A stretch of 64,000 nucleotides of DNA from Sphingomonadaceae bacterium (GCA_947453945.1 CANGJB010000002.1:62001-126000); one strand, 5' to 3'; shown: positions 1-9,919, numbered from the stretch's first letter. Numbers and translations are program-made. Notes: a model not told the origin generated them from the sequence alone.

Positions 1-1
1 C

Positions 2-733
2 CTGAACGGCACCGAACCGCGCGGCTATGTCGCCGATGCCACCGCCGACTGGCTGATCGCGCAGCTCGACCGTGATGGCCGCCTCGATTCGCAAGCCGAA
101 CTCGAACTCCTCGTCCGCGTGCTGGAAAAGGCGCTCGGCACGCCGGACCGCCTGAAGGAATACGCGCTCGCCCAGATCGAGCGCGCGGTGCTGACCGGCG
201 AAGGCCCGACCCGGGATGGCGGCACCCTTGATGCAGGTTCGATCACCGAAGCCGAATGCAAGCTGCTGCGCCGCGTGATCTTCGCCAGCGGCGGGGATCG
301 CCCGGCCGCGGTCAGCCTGGCCGAGGCCGAGATGCTGTTCCGCCTCAAGGATGCCACGCTGCATGCCGCCAATGCGCCCGAATGGCAGCGCCTGTTCGTG
401 CAGGGCGTGGGCAACTACCTCCAGGGCTGGACCGGCGGACGTGCGATCAGCCGCGACCGCGCGGCAGAGCTCGAAACCTTCATGAACGACCGCACCAGCA
501 GTCTCAGCGCGTTCTTCGGCCGGATGAGCCGGGTGGGCGCGAGAGATTTGCGCAGCGCCGCCCAGGACATGCTCGCCGGTGGTGAGGCCCCCTCGCGCGA
601 CTATGCCGGTGAAGCCCACGCAGACGCCGCGCTAACCTCACCCGAACAGTCCTGGCTCCACGGCCGCATTCAGGCAGACGGCCAGACCGATCCGCTGGAA
701 GCGGCGCTACTGGCATTTCTTGCCGAAGGATGA
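2..733 (+). CDS. Hypothetical protein (5' end truncated by window edge)
   Basis: Open frame continues from the window start through ORF 119..733 (LNGTEPRGYVADATADWLIAQLDRDGRL...MLEKALGTPDRLKEYALAQIE...); no recognised domain. Confidence 0.75.
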   Translation: MNGTEPRGYVADATADWLIAQLDRDGRLDSQAELELLVRVLEKALGTPDRLKEYALAQIERAVLTGEGPTRDGGTLDAGSITEAECKLLRRVIFASGGDRPAAVSLAEAEMLFRLKDATLHAANAPEWQRLFVQGVGNYLQGWTGGRAISRDRAAELETFMNDRTSSLSAFFGRMSRVGARDLRSAAQDMLAGGEAPSRDYAGEAHADAALTSPEQSWLHGRIQADGQTDPLEAALLAFLAEG

Positions 734-822
734 CCGCATTCTTCATGTGTCGTTAGGCATTGAAGGCACAGGAAACGTTTACCCGCACCACTGCATGATC
801 GCGCCATCGCAAGGGGACGCGT

Positions 823-1149
823 ATGCAGATTCCGGCCAGAATGTTGTCGCATGATCAGGCGTTGGACAACCGCCGCGTGCAGCGTCTGCGCGCGGGCGAC
901 GCTGCCTCAGGGCGCGTGCAGCGCATCTTCGATATCTCGCGCTATGGCTGCCAGATCGAAAGCAACGATCTGGCCGATGGCGCCAGTGGCCAGTTTGTCG
1001 AGATCGATTTCGGCACGGTCATCACTCGCGCGATCATCCGCTGGTCCGACCGTGCGCGGCTCGGTCTCGAATTCGCGCGGCCGCTGGGATCGCGCGATGT
1101 CGATGCCCTGCTGGCAGAAACCGCGCCAATCCGCTTGCGCAGGCTTTAG
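823..1149 (+). CDS. PilZ domain-like protein
   Basis: 108 aa; RRVQRLRAGD...FDISRYGCQIES resembles the PilZ RxxxR...D/NxSxxG signature, degenerate. Confidence 0.6.
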   Translation: MQIPARMLSHDQALDNRRVQRLRAGDAASGRVQRIFDISRYGCQIESNDLADGASGQFVEIDFGTVITRAIIRWSDRARLGLEFARPLGSRDVDALLAETAPIRLRRL

Positions 1150-1183
1150 AGCCTGTCGTCATCACCTTGATCTGAAATCTTTT

Positions 1184-1272
1184 CGTCACCCCAGCGAAGG
1201 CGGGGGTCCAGTTTCTACTGCCAAAGCGTGCGGCTGGCTTAGCTCTGGGTTCCCGCCTTCGCGGGAATGACG
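1184..1272. repeat. REP-like/mini-inverted-repeat element
   Basis: Terminal inverted repeat: CGTCACCCCAGCGAAGGCGGGGGTCCAG ... CTGGGTTCCCGCCTTCGCGGGAATGACG; spurious translation gives the typical SFPRRREP...WTPAFAGVT signature. Confidence 0.8.
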
Positions 1273-1304
1273 AAGTATGGCAGGTCGCCTCTTCTGGTGG
1301 AGCC

Positions 1305-2657
1305 CTAAGCTGCAGGCTTGATTGCAGACACCGGTTTGTACTTTGCCGCATCCGTGGTGAATTCGGCGTGGCCCAGGCTGCCGAGATAGCCGCGCACTTT
1401 GCCCACCAGCCTTTGATCCGCGAGATGCCGCACCACAGGTGTTTTGGCCGCCGCGCCGTAGAAACGCATCTGCCCGAGCAGCGTCAGACCCACAGCCGCC
1501 GCGCGCATCCGGTCGATCGCGCGGATCTTCACCCCGAAGCGCGCCGCTGCCTTGTCACTGCCATCGCAGAAGTTCTGCATGAAGTAGACTTTGGCGAACG
1601 AGCGTTCGAGCCGGGCGCGGATCTGGCCTTGCGGGGTCGAAGTATCGATCAGATCGGCTTCCAGCGTCGCGCGCAGCAGGCCGCCGCAAGTCGCTTCGTC
1701 AAACCCGGCCCGCAGCGAAAGCGCGCGCGCGTTCCACGCATCGACAATGCCCTGCGGCGTCTGGGCCAGAAGATCCTCCGGCAGGCCGAGCAGGAAGCAG
1801 CGATAGCGCGAAAGCTCGATCTGCGCGCGCTCTTCGGGCGTGAAGTCGCTGCGGCCTTCCTTCAGCACCTTGGACGAGATGAGAAAGTCCGAAATCAGGC
1901 CGGCAGGCATCTGGTCCACTTGCGGGATCGGAATGCCATAGACCTTCTGGTCCCACTGGCCGCGTGACAGCACGTTGAAGCGCACCATCGAATGCATCAG
2001 CCGCACCATCGCCGCCGCCTTGAAGCCGCGGCCGAAGCGGGCCAGCGCGCCGGGCAGCACCGAAGTGCCGAAGAACGTCGCGGTTTCCTTGATCCGGCGC
2101 GCGGCGGTCTTGTTGGAAAGCGTGCCCGTGAGCGCCATCGGCAGCGCGGCATACTTGTTCATGAAGGTGGCGATGAACGCGCCCCGGATCGCCCAGGGCG
2201 CCACATTGGCAAAAGCCACGCGCTGGAGCCGCGCGCCTTCTTCGACAAGCTGCATGTCCACCCACGCGGGCGTGGCTTCCATGCTGCGAATGAAGGTGAA
2301 AAGCTCGGCCGGCGCGCCCTCCACCGTGTCGAGCCCCTTGTCGCAGGCCTCCACCAGCATATCGACCAACCGCTTGAAGCCAAACTCCGGCATCAGTGCG
2401 GCATAGGGATCGGCCACGGCATCGCCCATCATGGTGTAGGCGGCCACGCGCTCCATCAATTCGCGGTTTTCGAGGAGCCCCGCCGCCACCTTGGGATAGC
2501 TGCGCAACTCGCTGGCGGAGATAAGCTCCTGCGGGTTTTCGGCGTCCAGCAGCAGCCGCTCGGGATGGATTGAGAAGTCGACCGCACCGTACATCGCCGG
2601 ATTGTCGGTGCGCTGCGCTGCGATGCGAGCGCGCAAATAGGCAATGGGGGTGGGCAT
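1305..2657 (-). CDS. MpaB-type/DUF2236 oxygenase family protein
   Basis: 450 aa; central region (WAIRGAFIATFMNKYAALPMALTGTLSN...RIKETATFFGTSVLPG) resembles the DUF2236/MpaB family. Confidence 0.7.
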   Translation of the reverse strand: MPTPIAYLRARIAAQRTDNPAMYGAVDFSIHPERLLLDAENPQELISASELRSYPKVAAGLLENRELMERVAAYTMMGDAVADPYAALMPEFGFKRLVDMLVEACDKGLDTVEGAPAELFTFIRSMEATPAWVDMQLVEEGARLQRVAFANVAPWAIRGAFIATFMNKYAALPMALTGTLSNKTAARRIKETATFFGTSVLPGALARFGRGFKAAAMVRLMHSMVRFNVLSRGQWDQKVYGIPIPQVDQMPAGLISDFLISSKVLKEGRSDFTPEERAQIELSRYRCFLLGLPEDLLAQTPQGIVDAWNARALSLRAGFDEATCGGLLRATLEADLIDTSTPQGQIRARLERSFAKVYFMQNFCDGSDKAAARFGVKIRAIDRMRAAAVGLTLLGQMRFYGAAAKTPVVRHLADQRLVGKVRGYLGSLGHAEFTTDAAKYKPVSAIKPAA

Positions 2658-2665
2658 TTCGCCGG

Positions 2666-3058
2666 TCAGACCGTGAAGCTTTCCCCGCAGCCGCAGGAGC
2701 CCTTGGCGTTGGGGTTCTGGAACACGAAACCGGCGGTGAAATCGTCTTCCTGCCAGTCCATCGTGCTGCCGATCAGATAGAGCACCGAACCGCCATCGAT
2801 GAAGAAGGAGCCGCCCGGCGTCTCGATCCGCTCGTCCATCGGATTGGCCGCGTCCACATAGTCCACCGAATAGGCGAGGCCCGAACAGCCCCGGCGCGGG
2901 GTGGAAAGCTTGACCCCGATCGACCCTTCCGGCGCGCTGGCCATCAGCTTGGCGATCCGCGCCTCGGCGGAAGACGTCAGGATCACCGCTGCTGGGCGCT
3001 GGCGAGTACGGGTGGGAGCTTCTGTGGTCATGGCTTCACCTATATGGGTAGCGCTCAA
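2666..3058 (-). CDS. sufA: HesB/IscA-family A-type Fe-S carrier (SufA-like)
   Basis: 130 aa; ILTSSAEARIAKLM...GCSGLAYSVDYV...NPNAKGSCGCGESF has the C...CGC cysteines of A-type carriers; last gene of the suf cluster. Confidence 0.9.
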   Translation of the reverse strand: MSATHIGEAMTTEAPTRTRQRPAAVILTSSAEARIAKLMASAPEGSIGVKLSTPRRGCSGLAYSVDYVDAANPMDERIETPGGSFFIDGGSVLYLIGSTMDWQEDDFTAGFVFQNPNAKGSCGCGESFTV

Positions 3059-3537
3059 AGCATTCCTAGCTCAAGCTTGGCATCATCGCTCATCTTCTGC
3101 GGATCCCAGGCCGGATCCCACACCAGATTGACCTCGGCATCGCGCACGCCGGGCACTGCCTCGACCCGCAGCTCCACTTCCGCCGGCATCGATTCGGCCA
3201 CCGGGCAGTTGGGCGTTGTCAGCGTCATCGATACCACGACCGAGCCTTCGGCGCTCACGTCCACGCCATAGATCAGCCCCAGATCATAGATATTGACCGG
3301 AATTTCGGGATCGAAAATCTCTTTCAGCGCGGCCACCACGCCTTCGTAGATATCCCCGCCCGGCTCGCCCGGCGCGGCAGCGACGGGCTGCGCGGCCAGG
3401 AAGCCGTCCAGATAATCGCGCTTGCGCTCAAGCTTCTCGACCGGGCTTTCCTCCACGGCCTGCTCCACGAAGGCCCGCTTCGGCGCCTCGACGGCCTCGA
3501 CTTCCTCGACCGCGAACTTGCGTTCTTCACCCATCAT
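3055..3537 (-). CDS. SUF system assembly protein, DUF59/MIP18 family (SufT-like)
   Basis: VVAALKEIFDPEIPVNIYDLGLIYGVDV...MTLTTPNCPVAESMP motif; overlaps sufA by 4 bp. Confidence 0.88.
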   Translation of the reverse strand: MMGEERKFAVEEVEAVEAPKRAFVEQAVEESPVEKLERKRDYLDGFLAAQPVAAAPGEPGGDIYEGVVAALKEIFDPEIPVNIYDLGLIYGVDVSAEGSVVVSMTLTTPNCPVAESMPAEVELRVEAVPGVRDAEVNLVWDPAWDPQKMSDDAKLELGML

Positions 3538-3547
3538 CCGAAGATCC

Positions 3548-4759
3548 TCACCCGAAAATCCTTAGTGTCCGTTCGATCCCGCGCACGAGCGCGGCGATAT
3601 CGCTTTCATCGCTGTAAATGCCGAAGCTGGCGCGCGCGGTAGCGGGCACGCCGAGGTATTCCATCAGCGGCTGGGCACAGTGGTGCCCCGCACGGATCGC
3701 CACGTTCTCCTCGTCGAGGATCGTGCCGAGATCGTGCGGGTGCACGCCTTCCAGCGCGAAGCTGACGATCCCGGCGCTTTCCGCCGGGCCGAACAGCCGC
3801 ACCGAATTGATCCGCCCAAGCGCCTCGCGCGCCTTGCCCACCAGCGCCGCTTCATGCGCGTGGATCGCGGCGAGGCCATGCGCGCTCACGAAATCCGCCG
3901 CCGCGCCAAAGGCAATCGCCTCGACAATCGCGGGGGTACCGGCTTCGAACCGCTGCGGCGCGGGGGCCCAGGTCGTCTCGGCAAAGGTCACGCGGTCGAT
4001 CATCGAACCGCCGCCCTGCCATGGCGGCATGGCATCCAGCAGTTCAGCCTTGGCCCAGAGCGCGCCGATCCCGGTCGGCCCGTAAAGCTTGTGCCCTGAA
4101 AACACATAGAAATCGGGAGCCAGCGCGGCCACATCGACCGGCAGCCGCGCGACCGACTGGCAGCCATCGAGCAGTATCTTCGCGCCCACGCCATGCGCCA
4201 GCGCGACCGCACGCGGCGCATCGAGTACCGAGCCGAGCACGTTGGAGATATGAGCAAAGGCCACCAGCTTGTGCGCCGGGGTCAGCATCCGCTCCGCCGC
4301 ATCAAGGTCGATCCGCCCGTCTTCGGTCAGCGGGCAGACGTCGATTTCAAGGCCGGTCCGGGCGCGAATCAGCTGCCACGGCACGATATTGGAATGATGC
4401 TCCAGCTGCGAAAGCAGCACGCGGTCACCGGGCCTCAGGTTCGCGATACCCCAGGACTGCGCGACCAGATTGATCGCCTCGGTCGCGCCGCGCGTGAACA
4501 CCAGCTCGTGTTCGGCCCCGCCGATCAGCGCAGCCACTTTGCGCCGCGCCTCTTCATAGGCCAGCGTCATTTCGGCCGAACGGGTATAGACCCCCCGGTG
4601 CACGGTCGCATAATCCGCGCCCATCGCTCGGCTCATGGCGTCGATCACCACCTGCGGCTTCTGCGCGGTGGCGGCGGTATCGAGGTAGTGCCAGCGCTGG
4701 CCATCCCTGTTCAGCAGGCCGGGCCATTCCTCGGTGCGGGTGAGAGTGGCCGTGCTCAC
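3548..4759 (-). CDS. sufS: SufS cysteine desulfurase
   Basis: 403 aa; YLDTAATAQKP, VFTRGATEAINLVAQSWG, FSGHKLYGPTGIG, IRAGHHCAQPLM. Confidence 0.95.
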   Translation of the reverse strand: MSTATLTRTEEWPGLLNRDGQRWHYLDTAATAQKPQVVIDAMSRAMGADYATVHRGVYTRSAEMTLAYEEARRKVAALIGGAEHELVFTRGATEAINLVAQSWGIANLRPGDRVLLSQLEHHSNIVPWQLIRARTGLEIDVCPLTEDGRIDLDAAERMLTPAHKLVAFAHISNVLGSVLDAPRAVALAHGVGAKILLDGCQSVARLPVDVAALAPDFYVFSGHKLYGPTGIGALWAKAELLDAMPPWQGGGSMIDRVTFAETTWAPAPQRFEAGTPAIVEAIAFGAAADFVSAHGLAAIHAHEAALVGKAREALGRINSVRLFGPAESAGIVSFALEGVHPHDLGTILDEENVAIRAGHHCAQPLMEYLGVPATARASFGIYSDESDIAALVRGIERTLRIFG

Positions 4760-5490
4760 AGCAAGCCCTCCAGCGCTGCCAGCGCCGCCTCGGTCAGCGC
4801 CTCACCCTCGGGCGCGCCAACAAAGGCTTCCGCGATGAACGCGTGGAGCATCAGCTTCTTGGCTTCGGCAGGCGGGAGCCCGCGCGATTGCAGGTAGAAC
4901 AGGCCTTGCGGATCCAATTCGCCGACAGCGCAGCCATGCGCGCACTTCACGTCGTCGGCATAGATTTCAAGCTCGGGCCGCGCATTGGCGGTCGCGGTGC
5001 GTTCCAGCAGCATCGCGCGGATCGATTGTACGCCGTCCGTGCCCACCGCTCCGCGCGCGACATGGACTTTGCCGAGATAGGTCCCCGTCGCCGTGCCGCC
5101 CAGCACCGAGCGCACGGTCTGCCGGCTCACGGCATCGGGTTCCAGATGGCGAACCTCGGTCACGATCTCCAGCGTCTGCGCGCCGCCGCCCAGCTGCGCC
5201 GCGCCGAAGTGGAACGACGCGCCTTTGCCCAGCGTGGCCGTGACGGAAATGCGCCCATAGGCCCCGCCGGCATTCAGCACGCGCAGATCAAAGCTCGCGC
5301 CATCTTCCAGCGTGATCGCGATATCGCGCACTTCAGCACCGTGGCTAAGCGCCGTGATCGCCAGCGCATCGCTCTGCCCGGCGGACACGTGGATCATCTG
5401 CGATGTAATCGGCCACAGCGGTGCCAGCGCGGCCAGATCGGCGTAGCGGTAAGCTTCATCCTTGCGAGTTGGGAGCGCCAAACTAGCCAC
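4756..5490 (-). CDS. sufD: SufD Fe-S assembly protein
   Basis: 244 aa; YADDVKCAHGCAVGELDPQGLFYLQSRGL signature. Confidence 0.92.
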   Translation of the reverse strand: MASLALPTRKDEAYRYADLAALAPLWPITSQMIHVSAGQSDALAITALSHGAEVRDIAITLEDGASFDLRVLNAGGAYGRISVTATLGKGASFHFGAAQLGGGAQTLEIVTEVRHLEPDAVSRQTVRSVLGGTATGTYLGKVHVARGAVGTDGVQSIRAMLLERTATANARPELEIYADDVKCAHGCAVGELDPQGLFYLQSRGLPPAEAKKLMLHAFIAEAFVGAPEGEALTEAALAALEGLL

Positions 5491-5869
5491 GGGCCACCTC
5501 GCAACGCACCATGGGGATGGGTGCTTCGGAAACCTTGGCTCCGCTCCGCTCCAGCACGTGAAGCACCAGCATCCGCCCGTCCGGGCTCAGCACATAGTCC
5601 GCCGTCAGCGCCACGCCGAAATCATCGTCGCCTTCGCGCACCACGATATGCCGCTCACCCAGCGTCTCGATCGCCTTGACCACGCCCCAGTAATCGCCCT
5701 CGGTGTTCATCGCGGGCGTGACGATGCGGCGGGCATACTTGTCGCCGCACAGCACTGCCGATGGCGCCCATTCGCCAAGGAACGACGCCGGCATGACAGC
5801 AGCGAGGGGCGTGGGCTGCGCAGGTGGGACAGGCTCCGCCGCCGCTGCAAGGGCGATCAGCAGGCTCAT
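5483..5869 (-). CDS. Uncharacterised small protein embedded in suf operon
   Basis: 128 aa, short hydrophobic N-terminus, overlaps sufC and sufD by a few bp on the same strand. Confidence 0.75.
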   Translation of the reverse strand: MSLLIALAAAAEPVPPAQPTPLAAVMPASFLGEWAPSAVLCGDKYARRIVTPAMNTEGDYWGVVKAIETLGERHIVVREGDDDFGVALTADYVLSPDGRMLVLHVLERSGAKVSEAPIPMVRCEVARG

Positions 5870-6609
5870 GCCGCCACCGCCTCATAGCCATGCTCTTCGA
5901 GTTCGAGCGCCAGGTCCGCTCCGCCCGACTTCACGATCCGCCCGCCCGCGAGCACGTGTACGAAGTCCGGCTTCACGTAATCGAGCAGGCGCTGGTAGTG
6001 CGTGATCAGCAGCACGGCCTTGTCCGGCTTGCGCATGATCGCATTGATGCCTTCGCCGCAAATCCGCAGCGCATCGATGTCGAGGCCCGAATCGGTCTCG
6101 TCCAGAATAGCCAGCTTGGGCGCGAGGATGCCCATCTGGACCATCTCGGCGCGCTTCTTCTCGCCGCCCGAAAAGCCCACGTTCACCGGGCGCTTGAGCA
6201 TGTCCATGTCGAAGCGCAGCAGCGCGGCCTGCTCTTTGGCGAGCTTGATGAACGCCGCGCCCGAAAGCGGCTCAAGCCCATGCACCTTGCGCTGCGCATT
6301 GAGCGCCTCGCGCAGGAACTGCAGGTTGGAAACACCGGGGATCTCGACCGGATACTGGAAGCCGAGGAACAGCCCCGCTGCCGCGCGCTCGTGCGGTTCG
6401 AGCGCGAGCAGGTCCTGCCCGTCGAAGTCCACGCTGCCGCCAGTCACTTCGTAGCCAGGACGGCCGCCCAGCGTGTAGCCGAGCGTCGATTTGCCCGCGC
6501 CGTTGGGCCCCATGATCGCATGGATCTCGCCCGCGTTCACGGTGAGCGAAAGGCCCTTGAGGATCGGCTTGTCGGCAACAGTGGCGGAAAGATTGTCGAT
6601 TTTCAGCAT
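5866..6609 (-). CDS. sufC: SufC Fe-S assembly ATPase
   Basis: 247 aa ABC ATPase: GPNGAGKSTLGYTLGGRPGYEVTGG, GFSGGEKKRAEMVQ, LDETDSGLDIDALR. Confidence 0.97.
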   Translation of the reverse strand: MLKIDNLSATVADKPILKGLSLTVNAGEIHAIMGPNGAGKSTLGYTLGGRPGYEVTGGSVDFDGQDLLALEPHERAAAGLFLGFQYPVEIPGVSNLQFLREALNAQRKVHGLEPLSGAAFIKLAKEQAALLRFDMDMLKRPVNVGFSGGEKKRAEMVQMGILAPKLAILDETDSGLDIDALRICGEGINAIMRKPDKAVLLITHYQRLLDYVKPDFVHVLAGGRIVKSGGADLALELEEHGYEAVAA

Positions 6610-7625
6610 CAGTGGTTCCGAGGTGAGCGCGGCGCGGCGCGCCTGGGGGCAGACCGCTTGGCACGGCGGTCGGTGTGGCAGGCGCGCATCGCGTCGGAAA
6701 CGCGTTGCGCGGCGGCAGCCGGATCGGCGAGAACCTGGGCAGCGGCAATGCGCTCCACCCGGTAGCCCACTTCGGCAAGGCTCTTGTCGCGTGCGGCAGT
6801 GAAGGCGGCATCGGTATCGCCTTCAAGCTCGATCACCAGCATCAGCTGCTTGCAGGCAAAATCGACAATCGCCGATCCGATCACGGCCTGCTGCTTGAAG
6901 GTATAGCCGCCGGTTTCCACTCCGCCGAGCGCCTCGGCCAGCGCGATCTGTGCCGCGGTCGGGTTGCGGCGCATCTCGCGGGAGCGTTCGTGCAGCGCAT
7001 CGAGCCGCGATTCCGAGATCTCCCAGCCGCGCCCCTTCTTCTGCAAGGTCGGTGCATCATCCCCGCCGAATCGCACCGAAAGCTTGCGCTTGGCCGGGGC
7101 CTGCGCCGCCGCATCAGCCAATGCCGTCAGGGCAAAGCGCTTATGCACGCGGTCCACCAGTGTCCCGTCCATGAGCGGCACGCCTTCGGTCACAGCGTGA
7201 TCGGCAAAGCCCTGCTTGTCATAGAACGCGAGGCCGCCGGTGTTGTCCGCCCGGATCGTCGCGTTGATGGCCGTGAGCCCAAGCTCCGCCGCCCGCGCGC
7301 ACGTGGCCGCAAACAATGCGCTGCCAATCCCGCGCTGCGTGCCGCCGACTTTCGCAAAGGTCGCGATATCGCCGATGTCGTCGGAAAGCTTGGGATCCTG
7401 CACCAGGGTCTGGAAGCCGAGCAACGTGCCGTCCTCGTCCTCCGCCACAAAGCAGCAGTGCACATCCGGACCGGTCAGATATGTCTCCGCCAGCCGTTCG
7501 GGCGCGAAGGGTTCTTCCAGTGCAGTCGTCCCGCCCGCCGCGATCACCGTGTTGAGCAGCTCCGCGAGGTCAGCTGCGTCGTCAGGCGCCACGGGGCGTA
7601 CCGTCAGGCTCATCACATCACTCAC
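6609..7625 (-). CDS. Fusion protein: N-terminal GNAT acetyltransferase plus C-terminal DUF559 (PD-(D/E)XK-like) domain
   Basis: 338 aa; N-half [26 protein letters not shown]...[42 protein letters not shown] (GNAT), C-half [19 protein letters not shown]...[23 protein letters not shown] (DUF559); between sufB and sufC. Confidence 0.85.
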   Translation of the reverse strand: MSDVMSLTVRPVAPDDAADLAELLNTVIAAGGTTALEEPFAPERLAETYLTGPDVHCCFVAEDEDGTLLGFQTLVQDPKLSDDIGDIATFAKVGGTQRGIGSALFAATCARAAELGLTAINATIRADNTGGLAFYDKQGFADHAVTEGVPLMDGTLVDRVHKRFALTALADAAAQAPAKRKLSVRFGGDDAPTLQKKGRGWEISESRLDALHERSREMRRNPTAAQIALAEALGGVETGGYTFKQQAVIGSAIVDFACKQLMLVIELEGDTDAAFTAARDKSLAEVGYRVERIAAAQVLADPAAAAQRVSDAMRACHTDRRAKRSAPRRAAPRSPRNH

Positions 7626-9106
7626 CCGACCGACCCCTCAAGCGAAATCCCCAGCAGCTTCTGCGCCTCGACGGCAAACTCCATCGGCAATTGCTGCAGC
7701 ACTTCGCGCGCAAAGCCGTTCACGATCAAAGCGATGGCGTCTTCCTGCGCCAGCCCGCGCTGCATCGCATAGAACAGCTGATCGTCCGAAATCTTGCTCG
7801 TCGTCGCCTCGTGCTCGATGGTCGCGCTCGGATTGCGCACTTCGATATAGGGCACCGTATGCGCGCCGCAGTCCGCGCCCAGCAGCAAGCTGTCGCACTG
7901 GGTGAAGTTGCGCACGCCCTCCGCCTGCGGGGCCACGCGCACGAGGCCGCGGTAGGTGTTGTTCGAATGCCCGGCGCTGATCCCCTTGCTGACGATGGTC
8001 GAACGGGTGTTCTTGCCGTTGTGGATCATCTTGGTGCCGGTATCGGCCTGCTGGTGGTTGTTGGTCACCGCCACCGAATAGAACTCGCCGACCGAGCCTT
8101 CGCCGTTGAGCACGCAGCTGGGATACTTCCACGTCACCGCAGACCCGGTTTCCACCTGCGTCCACGAAACCTTGCTCCGCGCGCCCTGGCACAGGGCGCG
8201 CTTGGTCACGAAGTTGTAGATCCCGCCCTTGCCCTCGGCATCGCCGGGATACCAATTCTGCACCGTGGAATACTTGATCTCGGCATCGTCGAGCGCGACG
8301 AGTTCGACCACGGCGGCGTGAAGCTGGTTCTCGTCGCGCTGCGGGGCGGTGCAGCCCTCAAGGTACGAGACATAGGCCCCCTTGTCGGCCACGATCAGCG
8401 TGCGTTCGAACTGGCCGGTATTCTCCGCATTGATTCGGAAATAGGTCGAGAGCTCCATCGGGCAGCGCACGCCCTCCGGGATGTAGACAAAGGTGCCGTC
8501 CGAAAAGACCGCGCAATTCAGCGCTGAAAAGTAGTTGTCGTGCATCGGCACGACCTTCCCCAGCCACTTGCGCACCATATCCGGGTATTCGCGAATCGCT
8601 TCGCTGATCGAGCGGAAGATGACGCCCGCCGCTTCCAGCTCCTTGCGGAACGTCGTCGCCACCGAAACGCTGTCGAACACCGCATCGACCGCGACCTTGC
8701 GCGCGCCTTCAACGCCGGCGAGCACTTTCTGCTCCTCCAGCGGAATGCCGAGCTTCTCGTAGATCCGCAGGATTTCGGGATCGACTTCGTCCAGGCTGCC
8801 AAGCTTGGGCTTGGCCTTGGGCGCCGCCCAGTAATAAGCTGCCTGATAATCGATCGGCGGGATGGAAAGCTTGGCCCAGTCGGGCGTCTCCATGGTCAGC
8901 CAGTGGCGATAGGCCTTGAGCCGCCACTCCAGCATCCACTCCGGCTCGTCCTTCTTGGCCGAGATATAGCGCACCGTGTCTTCGGACAGACCCTTGGGGC
9001 CATATTCCTGCTCGATATCGGAAGACCAGCCGTGCTCGTAATCCGCAGCGCGGGCCGCCGCCTCTCGCGCGGCGAGGTCCTTGATCTCCACTTCGCCGTC
9101 ACTCAT
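7622..9106 (-). CDS. sufB: SufB Fe-S scaffold protein
   Basis: [11 protein letters not shown]... start at 9106 preferred over ORF-track start 9265; [42 protein letters not shown] motifs. Confidence 0.97.
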   Translation of the reverse strand: MSDGEVEIKDLAAREAAARAADYEHGWSSDIEQEYGPKGLSEDTVRYISAKKDEPEWMLEWRLKAYRHWLTMETPDWAKLSIPPIDYQAAYYWAAPKAKPKLGSLDEVDPEILRIYEKLGIPLEEQKVLAGVEGARKVAVDAVFDSVSVATTFRKELEAAGVIFRSISEAIREYPDMVRKWLGKVVPMHDNYFSALNCAVFSDGTFVYIPEGVRCPMELSTYFRINAENTGQFERTLIVADKGAYVSYLEGCTAPQRDENQLHAAVVELVALDDAEIKYSTVQNWYPGDAEGKGGIYNFVTKRALCQGARSKVSWTQVETGSAVTWKYPSCVLNGEGSVGEFYSVAVTNNHQQADTGTKMIHNGKNTRSTIVSKGISAGHSNNTYRGLVRVAPQAEGVRNFTQCDSLLLGADCGAHTVPYIEVRNPSATIEHEATTSKISDDQLFYAMQRGLAQEDAIALIVNGFAREVLQQLPMEFAVEAQKLLGISLEGSVG

Positions 9107-9552
9107 GCCGTCATCTCCGGTGTCGCAACCGGCGCCGGGCGCGAAAACTGCGTCAGCGGCACACCTGCCAGCGCCCCGCGCAGCGCGGCGTCGACCATCG
9201 GCCAATGCGGACGCACGGTGCAATCGGCTTCCAGCGTGCAATCGTGGCGGCCATGCAGGCTGCATGGCGCCATAGCGATCGGGCCTTCCACCGCCTCGAC
9301 AATATCTGCCAGCGAGATCGCCGCCGCCGGCCGCGCCAGCTTGAGCCCGCCGCCCAGCCCGCGCACCGATTTGAGCAGCCCGGCAGCCGAAAGCTTGCTC
9401 ACCAGCTTCTGCACCGTGGGCACCGGCAGACCGGTCTCGTCAGCCAGCTGCTGCGCCGAAACCCGCGCCTCGCCCGCGCCGTGGCGCCCGCAATGGCGCG
9501 CGGCGGCGGTCATCGTCACCACGGCATAGTCGGCCATGCTTGAAAGTCGCAT
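9103..9552 (-). CDS. Rrf2-family transcriptional regulator of suf operon
   Basis: [22 protein letters not shown]...[27 protein letters not shown]...C-x7-C-x5-C cysteines near C-terminus; overlaps sufB start; ORF-track start shortened to 9552. Confidence 0.9.
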   Translation of the reverse strand: MRLSSMADYAVVTMTAAARHCGRHGAGEARVSAQQLADETGLPVPTVQKLVSKLSAAGLLKSVRGLGGGLKLARPAAAISLADIVEAVEGPIAMAPCSLHGRHDCTLEADCTVRPHWPMVDAALRGALAGVPLTQFSRPAPVATPEMTA

Positions 9553-9574
9553 CGCGGCACTTTCCGAAAAAAGG

Positions 9575-9595
9575 AGTCCGAAGCAAAATCGGACT
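9575..9595. promoter_or_regulatory. Inverted repeat, candidate Rrf2/suf operator
   Basis: AGTCCGA-AGCAAAA-TCGGACT, perfect 7-bp arms, 23 bp upstream of the Rrf2 start codon. Confidence 0.65.
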
Positions 9596-9746
9596 GATCT
9601 GTTCCGGTTACCTAGGCGCGCCCGTGCGCGAGTGCAAGGCGCCGCGTGCACGCGGCCTTGAAGGCAAAAAGCTTAAGAGCAACGGGGCAACTTCGCCGGG
9701 CGCCCGCATCCGCCGGGTGCCCAACAACCAGCATGGTTCAGCGAAC

Positions 9747-9780
9747 AAAAAAAAGGCGGCCGTGCCAGGGCACAGCCGCC
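9747..9780 (-). terminator. Intrinsic terminator (minus strand)
   Basis: Minus strand reads GGCGGCTGTGCCCTGGCACGGCCGCC followed by TTTTTTTT. Confidence 0.85.
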
Positions 9781-9900
9781 ATTTAGTCGAGAACTCGCAT
9801 ACATTGCTGCAACGAGCTCTTCGGGTCGCAAGAGTGTGGTACGTTACGATTCGGCCTTTGAATTGTACGGATTCGACAAAATCGGTGGCGCCTGTGCAAC
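9747..9900 (-). ncRNA. Candidate small RNA (approximate limits)
   Basis: Strong minus-strand terminator with no convincing CDS upstream of it; two further stem-loops (CTCTT..AAGAG; GAGCTCG..CGAGTTC) and a CtrA-type box upstream. Confidence 0.4.
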
Positions 9901-9919
9901 AGACGCACGAATTCAATGC

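Noticed and set aside
9608-9916. 102 aa minus-strand ORF over the suf-pyrD gap
   Set aside because: It reads straight through a strong intrinsic terminator and lacks a ribosome-binding-site or domain signature; the region fits a non-coding RNA better.
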